Below are positions 8,476-15,621 of a stretch of 33,541 nucleotides of DNA, piece by piece. Numbering within the stretch: position 1 is the stretch's first letter; each line of letters opens with the position of its first letter. This DNA comes from Paracoccus onubensis (GTDB lineage Bacteria; Pseudomonadota; Alphaproteobacteria; Rhodobacterales; Rhodobacteraceae). A program made the translations under genes and the position numbers. The DNA lies in contig NZ_QZCG01000023.1 in assembly GCF_003591515.1 (NCBI RefSeq), forward strand, positions 1-33,541, in the 5' to 3' direction. A model generated the notes under the pieces. That model was not told the DNA's origin, did no database searches, and saw only the letters and a program-made list of their open reading frames with translations.

Positions 8476-9060
8476 TCAATACGCGCGGAAAAGGGATTCG
8501 GCCATGTCGAGAATCCGCGCAAGGTAAACCGAGCGCTGCGACAAGGGAACCCGCGCGAGACATGACAGAACCGCACTGTTTATCGCGACCGGAGCTTTAT
8601 GGACCGGCGCAGGTTCGGGATCGTTCGGGGCCGGTTTGCCCGTGGACCAGCCGACCGCCAGCCCCAGCAGGACCGAAGGTCCCCGCGCCGGCGCCCACAG
8701 CGCCTCTTTCATGATCTCATGGCGCATCCGGATCGTCGGGTTCGACAGCCAGGCGGCGATCTGTTGCATCATCGGGCGTTCCTGCGGATGCAGGTGATCG
8801 GCCATCAGCCGCAGGCATTCATAGCCCCAGCCCGCCGCGTTCGTAGGCAATGCGGCGAAAGCGGTGAATGTCACTGCCTCCTCGGGCGTTGTCGACGCCC
8901 GCAGCCGGGCAAGGAAACGCAGACCATCCTCGTGTTCGCGCGGCCTCAGCTTGACCAGTTCGGACAATCGTTCAAGCTGTGCGAAAAGCACATAGGGCTC
9001 TTCGTCCCGAAGTGTCCTGCGCGGCCGTTCGGTGGTTTCGTTCTGGTCAGAAGCGTTCAT
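8476..9060 (-). CDS. uncharacterised protein at the head of the T6SS operon
   Basis: I do not recognise an experimentally defined function. The 194-residue protein appears soluble and mostly helical, with no signal peptide or membrane segment. Its features include a YVLFAQLERLSELVKLRPRE helix near 23-42, GWGYECLRLMADHLHPQERP near 77-96 and AAWLSNPTIRMRHEIMKEAL near 101-121. A small hydrophobic stretch (SVLLGLAVGWSTG) and a C-terminal AVLSCLARVPLSQRSVYLARILDMAESLF helical region follow. It resembles a family seen beside tagH in Rhodobacterales T6SS loci (possibly DUF6931, from memory and unchecked). AAGGA lies five bases before the ATG. As first gene of the run, six bases ahead of tagH, it is probably a T6SS accessory protein, but that is inference from position only. 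Confidence 0.75.
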   Translation of the reverse strand: MNASDQNETTERPRRTLRDEEPYVLFAQLERLSELVKLRPREHEDGLRFLARLRASTTPEEAVTFTAFAALPTNAAGWGYECLRLMADHLHPQERPMMQQIAAWLSNPTIRMRHEIMKEALWAPARGPSVLLGLAVGWSTGKPAPNDPEPAPVHKAPVAINSAVLSCLARVPLSQRSVYLARILDMAESLFRAY

Positions 9061-9106
9061 TTCAATCCTTCGGCAGAAATCGGCATATCACCATGACCGC
9101 GAATGG

Positions 9107-9135
9107 ATTATGAAAAGACCAATTACCCAATACAA
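9107..9135 (-). promoter_or_regulatory. candidate T6SS operon promoter
   Basis: On the minus strand, TTGTAT (9130-9135), a 17-base spacer and CATAAT (9107-9112) lie about 45 bases upstream of the first gene of the T6SS run. The -10 differs from consensus at one position; the -35 matches three of six. The 133-base spacer that separates the FlgN-like gene from the T6SS run is otherwise without coding sequence, which makes this the best candidate start of T6SS transcription in the window. Confidence 0.45.
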
Positions 9136-9193
9136 CCCGCAACATGACATATCCGACAATTTGCCGGACGCCGAGCCACAGCGGGGCCTGCCA

Positions 9194-9511
9194 TCAGAAT
9201 CTTCGGGGCATTCTGGCCACCGTTCTGGTGACGCATCGCCGCCCTGAATCGTCATATGTCTGAAGCGTCCGGGCGGATTGAACAATTTCGCGTATCTGCT
9301 CGGACGCGGATTTGGCGCCCTCCATCGCCGCCTGAGCCAGATTCTGAAGGTCCTTCAGGGCGATCCGGACCTGTTCCCTGATATCGTCATCCTCCGGCGG
9401 AGATTGTTCCGCCACCGCCGCGAAACGTTCGATTTCCTTCAGCGCCCCCTCCGCGTCACCCCTGACGATGGCGGCGCGGGCCGTCTTGAGGCAGGTGATC
9501 AACGCGCTCAT
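9194..9511 (-). CDS. FlgN-like flagellar chaperone candidate
   Basis: A 105-residue, almost entirely helical protein. The C-terminal part, with repeated alanine/glutamine helices and the late ARTLQTYDDSGRRCV segment, resembles the short FlgN-like proteins of alphaproteobacterial flagellar clusters, whose C-terminus often ends in a TYD-x-G pattern. FlgN chaperones bind the hook-filament junction proteins FlgK and FlgL before export. The start overlaps the stop of the rod-binding gene as ATGA (9508-9511), so the two are coupled, which supports a flagellar role. The sequence is short and divergent. The flagellar link is more secure than the FlgN identity. Confidence 0.6.
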   Translation of the reverse strand: MSALITCLKTARAAIVRGDAEGALKEIERFAAVAEQSPPEDDDIREQVRIALKDLQNLAQAAMEGAKSASEQIREIVQSARTLQTYDDSGRRCVTRTVARMPRRF

Positions 9512-9741
9512 TCCAGAGCTCCGAGCCCCAGATCAAGGCGGGCGGCCAGAAGCGCGGCATATTCGCGATTCATGAAGCTGGAAAACTGCTCTTCCCCATG
9601 CCCGCCGCCAAACCCTTCCTGAGAGGAGGGAGGTCTGACATATTTCAACATTTCCTCAAGAAATGCCTGTTCGATCCGGTCCTGAAGAACCGGCGGATTG
9701 CCCCGGCCCGGAATTCCGGCGCCAATCGAAGCGATTTCCAT
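9508..9741 (-). CDS. flgJ: flagellar rod-binding protein (FlgJ N-terminal type)
   Basis: The 77 residues match the rod-binding domain of FlgJ: a helix LQDRIEQAFLEEMLKYVRP (about 19-37), then a glycine-rich stretch and the conserved EEQFSSFMNREYAALLAAR (about 50-68) and GLGALE end. The muramidase domain found in enteric FlgJ is absent, as is usual in alphaproteobacteria, so this is probably a complete single-domain protein acting as rod scaffold in the periplasm. The ATG at 9741 has GAGG upstream. It is divergent from fliK across 114 bases and overlaps the downstream FlgN-like gene by four bases. The domain call is good; the symbol is by analogy. Confidence 0.8.
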   Translation of the reverse strand: MEIASIGAGIPGRGNPPVLQDRIEQAFLEEMLKYVRPPSSQEGFGGGHGEEQFSSFMNREYAALLAARLDLGLGALE

Positions 9742-9855
9742 TTCGTCATCCTCGCATAACCGACGAATCCGCTTTTAGCGCCTCCGGGTAAACAATTGGT
9801 AAGAACCGGGTAGTAGAAGATCCGAACCACCTTTTCGATTTCGGGAATTCAGCCG

Positions 9856-11244
9856 ATGGATCTCAACACGTTTCTGAACACGGCTGCCGCTTCGGGCAGT
9901 CGCCCGGCTCCGCCCCCCGATGCATCGCCCCCTGATGCATCGCCCCCCGAAGCATCGATAGCGTCAGCGATGCCGGGCGAAAACATGACGTTCTCGGATC
10001 AGCTTCTTGAGCTGCCGCCGGATTCCGGCGATGATTTGTTCGCCTTGCCGGACGCTACGGCCCCCGCCCCCCAGGATCTGGGGGAAACCGACCCGGTCAC
10101 CGATATGATCGCGACCCTCACCGGGATTTCCACGGCAATAGCTGCCCCGTCCGGACAGGGCGAAGAACCACAGGCTGCACGCGACATGCAGGATGAAAAT
10201 CCCTTGCATTTGAAACAATTTCAGGCTCGGGGATCCGCTGTCGCAGCAGCCGGCCTTTCCGAAATTACGGCCGGAAGTGCACGGCTTCAGGCGCCGGACG
10301 ATGCCGGGATCAGAACCGCTTCACCAACGGCCATATCACCCACGAATGTCGCCGCGCCTCCCGGTTTGATCGAATCCCCGGACGCAGAATGGACAGACGC
10401 AGCCCGGGAATCGCATGGGCGTGCATCTCTGGACGAAACACCACCGGAGGATGAGACCGCTTCCCCCGTGCCGAAAGCAAAGGATCCGCCGCCCGGAACC
10501 TTGGTGGCAACAGGGGCCTCTCGCCATCCGAAACCACAGGATCGCGACTCCATGCTTGCGCAATCGCCTCGAGATATCCCTGCTGAATTCGCCTCGCCCA
10601 ATTCCGAGAATATCAGGCCGGCCGGCGACCCTTCTCGGGCGCCTATTCCCTTACCTCCTCTGGGCAGCACCCCCGCATTGCCGATTGAACCGGCATCCGG
10701 TGCTGCGACAATGCCGGGAAATTTCGAGCTCCAGGGCGATGGGCTTGGAAATCCGCCGCGTCTTACGCCGGGTGACGGGCTTTCGGGCAATATGGGAATA
10801 TCGTCACAGGCGGAAGCCCGAGGCGCATCGCCCAATCCGCCATCGGTCATTCGTCAGATCGCGGATGCCGTCGTCACGACCCGCAATGAAACCGTGGAAA
10901 TAGCCTTGTCGCCCGAAGAACTGGGCAAGGTGCGCATGATCCTGACCGGTCATGAACGCGCTCCGCATCTGGCAATCTGGGCAGAACGGCCCGAGATACT
11001 CGAACAGCTTCGGCGCAATGCCGATCTGCTGATGCAGCAATTCAGCGAAGAAGGGATGCCGGACGCCACGCTAAGCTTTCAGGATCACGGGCAGCACGAC
11101 GATGCCGGCCAGATGAATGGCGACCAGCAATCGGAGAACGAAGATAATCCGCACCGGGCCAACGCCGCACCGGCCCCCGGCGGTTCGCTTGCCCGCGAAA
11201 CTCCGGTCGCGCCCGGGACGCGCCGGATCGATGTCAGAATGTGA
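9856..11244 (+). CDS. fliK: flagellar hook-length control protein FliK
   Basis: FliK measures hook length and switches export specificity of the flagellar secretion apparatus. Only the C-terminal domain is conserved. Here it is about residues 330-420, with the hallmark TVEIALSPEELGKVRMIL, then HLAIWAERPEILEQLRRNADLL and a late ATLSFQD segment. The first 320 residues are low-complexity, rich in proline, alanine and serine, as expected for the extended ruler part. A threefold near-identical pentapeptide (PPDAS, PPDAS, PPEAS) is encoded by three 15-base units at 9913-9957. Length 462 is normal for the family. The ribosome site before the ATG is weak (GGGAAT). flgD follows 12 bases after the stop, so the pair is probably one operon. 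Confidence 0.9.
   Translation: MDLNTFLNTAAASGSRPAPPPDASPPDASPPEASIASAMPGENMTFSDQLLELPPDSGDDLFALPDATAPAPQDLGETDPVTDMIATLTGISTAIAAPSGQGEEPQAARDMQDENPLHLKQFQARGSAVAAAGLSEITAGSARLQAPDDAGIRTASPTAISPTNVAAPPGLIESPDAEWTDAARESHGRASLDETPPEDETASPVPKAKDPPPGTLVATGASRHPKPQDRDSMLAQSPRDIPAEFASPNSENIRPAGDPSRAPIPLPPLGSTPALPIEPASGAATMPGNFELQGDGLGNPPRLTPGDGLSGNMGISSQAEARGASPNPPSVIRQIADAVVTTRNETVEIALSPEELGKVRMILTGHERAPHLAIWAERPEILEQLRRNADLLMQQFSEEGMPDATLSFQDHGQHDDAGQMNGDQQSENEDNPHRANAAPAPGGSLARETPVAPGTRRIDVRM
9913..9957 (+). repeat. three 15-base tandem units in the fliK ruler region
   Basis: Three consecutive 15-base units encode PPDAS, PPDAS and PPEAS (residues 20-34 of FliK). The units differ by one or two bases. 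Such in-frame repeats can change the length of the disordered ruler region by slippage or unequal exchange. Confidence 0.85.
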
Positions 11245-11256
11245 GGTCATGGAAAA

Positions 11257-11919
11257 ATGATAACCGCTACAGGACAGACCACCGCCAGCACGGCAACCGC
11301 CACCGCAACAGATGAGCCGGTGATCGGTGCGGGTGCGGATTTCGACACGTTTCTTGCCCTGCTGACAACGCAACTTCAGAATCAGGACCCCCTTAATCCG
11401 TTGGAGGGCCATGAATTCGCGGCGCAGCTTGCGACCTTTTCAGGGGTCGAACAACAGGCCTATACCAACAAGCTTCTGGGCCAGATGATGAAGGCACTTG
11501 GCGCCAATGAACTGGGACAGGCTGCCGGCTGGATCGGGAAAGAGGCGCGAACCACCGCTCCGATCTGGTTCGGCAACGAACCTTTGACGCTTGAAATCGA
11601 GCCGGCACCGCTTGCCGATGATGTCGACCTGATCACCTATAATTCGGCGGGATTGGAAATCGCGCGAGAGCGCATCGGTTCCGGCTCCGGGCAGATCGAC
11701 TGGTTCGGGCGGGATACACAGGGCGAAAAACTGCCTGACGATCATTATTATTTCCGGATCGAAAGCATCCTGAACGGCAATGTGATCGCGCAGTCCGAGG
11801 TCGGCGCCTATGCCCGGATCGAAGGCGTCCGTAAGGCAGAGACGGGCACCGAACTGATCCTTGCCAACGGAACCACGATCGCCGCCTCGCAGATTGACGC
11901 GCTGCGCAACGCCGAATGA
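11257..11919 (+). CDS. flgD: flagellar hook assembly/capping protein FlgD
   Basis: FlgD is the scaffold that caps the growing flagellar hook and is needed for polymerisation of the hook protein FlgE. The 220 residues include the diagnostic N-terminal block FDTFLALLTTQLQNQDPLNP with LEGHEFAAQLATFSGVEQQ at about 30-68, then a KLLGQMMKAL helix. The FlgD Ig-like and tudor-like regions follow at about 85-215, with ITYNSAGLEIARERIGSGSG, a WFGRDTQGEKLPDDHYYFRI stretch and a final ELILANGTTIAASQI. It starts 12 bases after fliK. A second ATG eight bases earlier is out of frame. It is convergent with the esterase gene across 55 bases. No further flagellar gene follows, so the rest of the flagellar set must lie elsewhere. 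Confidence 0.95.
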   Translation: MITATGQTTASTATATATDEPVIGAGADFDTFLALLTTQLQNQDPLNPLEGHEFAAQLATFSGVEQQAYTNKLLGQMMKALGANELGQAAGWIGKEARTTAPIWFGNEPLTLEIEPAPLADDVDLITYNSAGLEIARERIGSGSGQIDWFGRDTQGEKLPDDHYYFRIESILNGNVIAQSEVGAYARIEGVRKAETGTELILANGTTIAASQIDALRNAE

Positions 11920-11974
11920 TCGAAATGCTTCCCGGCTATTGCGCCCGATACGGCGTGGCTTATCGCGGAACCGC

Positions 11975-12826
11975 CTACCGCGCCGAAGCTTCGTACCAGT
12001 CCAGAACAAGCCCGGCCCAGCCTTGCGGGACGATATGCCCGCCCGGATGAAGCGCGAATGTCAGCGGGAAGGCGGAATCGCAATCCCAATTCCGGATCAG
12101 GAAATCGCCGCTCTGTCGGAAACCGGACGGATTTTCGCCCCCGCATCCATTCGTCGCTCGCCAGATCCGCATTGCCGCGAACACATCGCCCTGAACCATC
12201 TGACCGTTTCCGACGGCACGGCCTTCAAGCGGAACGGTGCCGTCGGACCAGCCATGAGTGTGATACAACCGGACAGGCGCCTTGCAGCTATCGGGCAGCG
12301 GATCCCAGAAACTGCCGGCCACAGGCGCATATGCGCTGAAACTTTCAGGGGACTCGCAGGCGACGTAACTCACCATCGATCCACCGATGGAAAACCCACC
12401 CAGAAGCATCCGTTCCCGATCCAGCCCGAACCGCTTTGCGGCGTCATCTGCCACCGCACGCAGAAAGGCCGCCTCGTCGCGTCCATCGCGCCGTTCAGGA
12501 TGAAACTGCCAGCTTCGGCCGTTACGCTCGGGGCGCGGTGATCCGTCAGGCGCAATCACCGCATAGCCACGCCCGACCAGCGCATCCACCAGTTCCCGGT
12601 TCTGCATGACCGATGCGCCATCGCTTCCCCATCCATGCAGAAAGATCACGGCCGGAAGACCGTCCGGCACGGATTCCTCATCCGGAAGGACAAGATGATA
12701 GGTTCCGTCTTCCCGCCCGCCTTCAAGGCGGCACGGCTCCGCTGAATCCGCGCATTCCGCATGCGCGGCATCCGGCAGCAACCCGGCAAGCATGAACAGC
12801 AACATGGCTCGGAAACAGATCGTCAT
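11975..12826 (-). CDS. exported alpha/beta-hydrolase, PHB-depolymerase/LpqC-like esterase
   Basis: A secreted or periplasmic serine esterase of the polyhydroxybutyrate-depolymerase/feruloyl-esterase-like family, 283 residues. Residues 1-23 form a signal peptide (MTICFRAMLLFMLAGLLPDA, AHA cleavage site). The oxyanion region is HGWG (64-67), the nucleophile is Ser146 in GGFSIGGS, the acid is probably Asp195 in WSDGTVP and the base His264 in GGH. Four or more cysteines after the signal peptide suggest disulfides. I chose the ATG at 12826 because it has GGGAGG upstream and begins exactly with the signal peptide. A longer reading frame runs into opgG. It follows opgG by 31 bases in the minus-strand glucan operon, so a substrate tied to glucan ester groups is conceivable. 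The actual substrate cannot be read from the sequence. Confidence 0.85.
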   Translation of the reverse strand: MTICFRAMLLFMLAGLLPDAAHAECADSAEPCRLEGGREDGTYHLVLPDEESVPDGLPAVIFLHGWGSDGASVMQNRELVDALVGRGYAVIAPDGSPRPERNGRSWQFHPERRDGRDEAAFLRAVADDAAKRFGLDRERMLLGGFSIGGSMVSYVACESPESFSAYAPVAGSFWDPLPDSCKAPVRLYHTHGWSDGTVPLEGRAVGNGQMVQGDVFAAMRIWRATNGCGGENPSGFRQSGDFLIRNWDCDSAFPLTFALHPGGHIVPQGWAGLVLDWYEASAR

Positions 12827-12857
12827 GCAGCCTCCCATCCTGCCGGGCCGGGCCATG

Positions 12858-14387
12858 TCAGTCATTCCAGCGATAAAGCCAGACTTCGCTGACCCGAACA
12901 TCGTCACGACGCAGTTCCGCACGCATTTCGGGGCGGCTTCCGTCCGGCGCGTCCAGCGTGAAGGCCAGCCGCATGCCCCCTGTTACCGGGTTGAACTGAA
13001 CCGTGGGATTCCGGATCTCCCCTGTGCGGGTCAGAACCCGTGCCTCGATCTTCGAGGGATCGTCGCCGAGTGCCACATGTTTGGCGTAATCTATGGTGAA
13101 TATCCGCCCCTTCTCGAATACCCGCAGGCCCGAGCGTGTATTCTCGATCTGCGCTACCGCGCCATCGATCGGCGCGGCGCTTCCCCAATACAGCCGATAG
13201 GCAAAGCGGTGCTCTTGCCCGGCACGCAACGGCGCGGCGGGGCGCCAGAAAGCCACGATATTGTCGTAAATCTCCTTGTCTGCGGGAATCTCGACCAGAA
13301 TGACGGAACCCGGCCCCCAGGAACCTTGCGGCTCGACCCATAGCGACGGACGGCGTTCATAATGCGCTTCGAGATCGCCGAAATCACGACTGTGACGCGC
13401 CCGCTGCATCAGGCCGAAGCCGCGCGTTCCGCTATCCACAAAATAGCTGATGCCAAGTCGCCTGGGGTTGGCCAGCGGCCTCCAGATCTGCTCTCCGGCA
13501 CCGTTCAGCATCAAAAGCCCGTCACTGTCGTGAACCGCATCGCGGAAATCGTCGAAACGCGCGCGGTTGGTTTCATCGAACAGAAACATCGAGGTGCCTG
13601 CCGCGATCCCCGCCTCGGACAGATCGACGCGCGGGAACAGCACGGATTCCACCTCCATCAGGGTCGTCACGCCAGGCGTGATCCGGAAACGGTAAGCCCC
13701 TGCGACACTGGGGCTGTCCAGCAATGCATGAACCACGATGTCCGGGGCTCCGGGCGCAGGGGCCTCGATCCAGAACTCGCGAAAACCGGGAAATTCTTCG
13801 CCCCCCGGACTGCCGGTGCCAAGCGCAAGGCCACGTGCGGACAGGCCGTAGACCTGCCCACGTGCAAGCCCGCGAAAATAACTTGCGCCCTGAAAAACGG
13901 TATATTCCTGAAACACCCCGCGCTTTTCCAGTTCTCCGCGCAGGCGAAAGCCCGAAAAACCCATTCCTTCGGCCGGAAGATCGGGAACCTTGTCGGTCTT
14001 GTCGAAAACCTCAAGATCGAACAGCGCCGGGCGCGATTGCCCCTCTTCGACGATATTGATCTGTACGGGGCGGTTGAACAGGTAACCCGCAGGAAAGAAA
14101 TCCACTTCGGCCGGGCGATCACTTTTGCGCCAAAGCGCGTGACGCTCATCAAACCAGATGCTGCGATACTGATCATAATCGAGGTTCCGCCATTCGGCAG
14201 GCACGGCGGCTGGCGGAACATAAAGGCGCGAGGCCAGCTCTTTCGCCTTGTCGCGCAGGGTTTCGGGACCGAAAGGCACCGGCTCTCCCAATGCGACGGG
14301 GGGATGCTCTTCCGCCCGAACGGGAAACCCCAGAAAACCGGTCACTGCGGCCAATGCCGCAGACGACAAAACCCTTCGTCTGTCCAT
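12858..14387 (-). CDS. opgG: periplasmic glucan biosynthesis protein OpgG/OpgD (MdoG family)
   Basis: MdoG-family proteins act in the periplasm in the branching or release of osmoregulated periplasmic glucans. The 509 residues match the family. Conserved blocks include the NLDYDQYRSIWF segment near 68-79, HALWRKSDRPAEVDFFPAGY, FRLRGELEKRGVFQEYTVFQ near 148-167, ASYFRGLARGQVYGLSARGLA, then FFDET-like FLFDETNRARFDDFRDAVHD and GSWGPGSVILVEIP. The N-terminus MDRRRVLSSAALAAVTGFL looks like a twin-arginine signal, which in E. coli is a feature of OpgD rather than OpgG, so the paralogue choice is open. It starts 16 bases after opgC and precedes the esterase. The glucosyltransferase opgH, usually next to opgG, is not in this window. 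Confidence 0.93.
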   Translation of the reverse strand: MDRRRVLSSAALAAVTGFLGFPVRAEEHPPVALGEPVPFGPETLRDKAKELASRLYVPPAAVPAEWRNLDYDQYRSIWFDERHALWRKSDRPAEVDFFPAGYLFNRPVQINIVEEGQSRPALFDLEVFDKTDKVPDLPAEGMGFSGFRLRGELEKRGVFQEYTVFQGASYFRGLARGQVYGLSARGLALGTGSPGGEEFPGFREFWIEAPAPGAPDIVVHALLDSPSVAGAYRFRITPGVTTLMEVESVLFPRVDLSEAGIAAGTSMFLFDETNRARFDDFRDAVHDSDGLLMLNGAGEQIWRPLANPRRLGISYFVDSGTRGFGLMQRARHSRDFGDLEAHYERRPSLWVEPQGSWGPGSVILVEIPADKEIYDNIVAFWRPAAPLRAGQEHRFAYRLYWGSAAPIDGAVAQIENTRSGLRVFEKGRIFTIDYAKHVALGDDPSKIEARVLTRTGEIRNPTVQFNPVTGGMRLAFTLDAPDGSRPEMRAELRRDDVRVSEVWLYRWND

Positions 14388-14403
14388 CGAATTATTCCCT
14401 ACA

Positions 14404-15621
14404 CTAAAAACTTCGAACTCCGGAAATCGGGGAATGTTCCTTCACATCCGCGGCAGGTCGAACCGGCTGCCGCCACGGCTGACGCTTGATATAAGAGACG
14501 AAATAAGCAACGCCGGTGATGATCACCGCGCCTGTCAGATTAACGGATACTGCTATGAACGGGCCGCGCCCGAACTCGTCGAACAGCACGCCCAGAAGCC
14601 GGGCAAGCAACATCGATGTCATGAATACTGCCAGCGATTGCTGCCCGACCTTGCGGATGACACCCACGATTGCGGTCCAGGCCGCGCCGCCATGCAGCCG
14701 TGATCCGTTCGGCCCCGCCGCAATCCAGGCCAGATAGGCAAGGCTCAGGAAATGAACATAACGCAGGATGCCGAAATCCGTCTTTGTGATCAGGAAGTTC
14801 CACTCGTCCCGCCAATCCCGGATGAATTCGAATTCGCGGTAAATCCTGAACCATGCAAAGGGAATGGTCGCCAGAACGATCACGACGGCTAGGATGATCA
14901 ACCCGCGATTGACCGGAGGCGCGGGCAGCCAGCCCAGCATGAAGGCGAAGCCGGTGAAGAAGACCAGTTGCCATGTCAGCGGATTGAAGAACCATTGCCG
15001 GGAACTTCCGCTGCTGAACCAGTATTCGGCCGGAAAGCCAAATCCGGTGACGCTTGCCGTCAGCCACAGGATGACGCAGAAACCCATGGCAAGGTTGGGG
15101 TGGAACCCGGCCAGCCCCATGACCAGCGGCAGCATGGCAAGGATCACCAGATACATCGGCAGGATGTCGAAATAATTCGGCACATAGGTCAGCGTCATCA
15201 GCCCGACCAGATTCGGCCCCGGATCGTTGAGAAACGGATACAGGTTCAGCGACCCCACGTAATCCTTATTGAACCAGCCGGTAAGATCCAGTGCGACCAT
15301 GGCAAGCAGGATCGCGAAGAACAGGCCGATATGCGCCCAATAGACCTGCCAGACCCGATGCATGGTCCGCAGCGCCCCCATGATCCACCCGGCCTTGCGG
15401 AAGACCGCGCCGAATGCGATCGCCGACGCCATACCCGAACAGAACACGAAAATCTCGGTCGCGTCCGAGAAGCCGAACCGCGCCGGAATCCATAATGTCC
15501 AGGGATTGCCGCTGATATGGGCGATCAGGATGATATACATCCCCAGTCCCCGGAAGAAATCGAGACGCGGATCCCGCGCAGGTTTTGCCGCGGAGATCGG
15601 ACTCGAAACGGGATTGCTCAT
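14404..15621 (-). CDS. opgC: OpgC-family membrane acyltransferase
   Basis: OpgC proteins are multi-span inner-membrane proteins that add succinyl (or related) groups to periplasmic glucans. The 405-residue product has about ten hydrophobic segments. It starts after a short cytoplasmic N-terminus with RDPRLDFFRGLGMYIILIAH, whose RLDFFRG motif is shared with acyltransferase-3 type enzymes. The second diagnostic block is FSDATEIFVFCSGMASAIAFG. The C-terminus has LAVFMTSMLLARLLG followed by a positively charged tail. I chose the ATG at 15621, which has AAGGAG upstream and overlaps the stop of the TPR gene as ATGA; the longer reading frame lies inside the TPR gene. opgG follows 16 bases downstream. 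Confidence 0.93.
   Translation of the reverse strand: MSNPVSSPISAAKPARDPRLDFFRGLGMYIILIAHISGNPWTLWIPARFGFSDATEIFVFCSGMASAIAFGAVFRKAGWIMGALRTMHRVWQVYWAHIGLFFAILLAMVALDLTGWFNKDYVGSLNLYPFLNDPGPNLVGLMTLTYVPNYFDILPMYLVILAMLPLVMGLAGFHPNLAMGFCVILWLTASVTGFGFPAEYWFSSGSSRQWFFNPLTWQLVFFTGFAFMLGWLPAPPVNRGLIILAVVIVLATIPFAWFRIYREFEFIRDWRDEWNFLITKTDFGILRYVHFLSLAYLAWIAAGPNGSRLHGGAAWTAIVGVIRKVGQQSLAVFMTSMLLARLLGVLFDEFGRGPFIAVSVNLTGAVIITGVAYFVSYIKRQPWRQPVRPAADVKEHSPISGVRSF

Noticed and set aside
6382..8565. A 727-codon open frame on the plus strand opposite tssA and tagH
   Set aside because: It is antisense to two well-recognised T6SS genes, has no family resemblance, is Arg/Gly/Pro-rich, and is the expected shadow of high third-position GC.
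12648..14051. Plus-strand frames opposite opgG and the esterase, up to 375 codons
   Set aside because: Antisense to clearly recognised genes and composed of low-complexity residues without family motifs.
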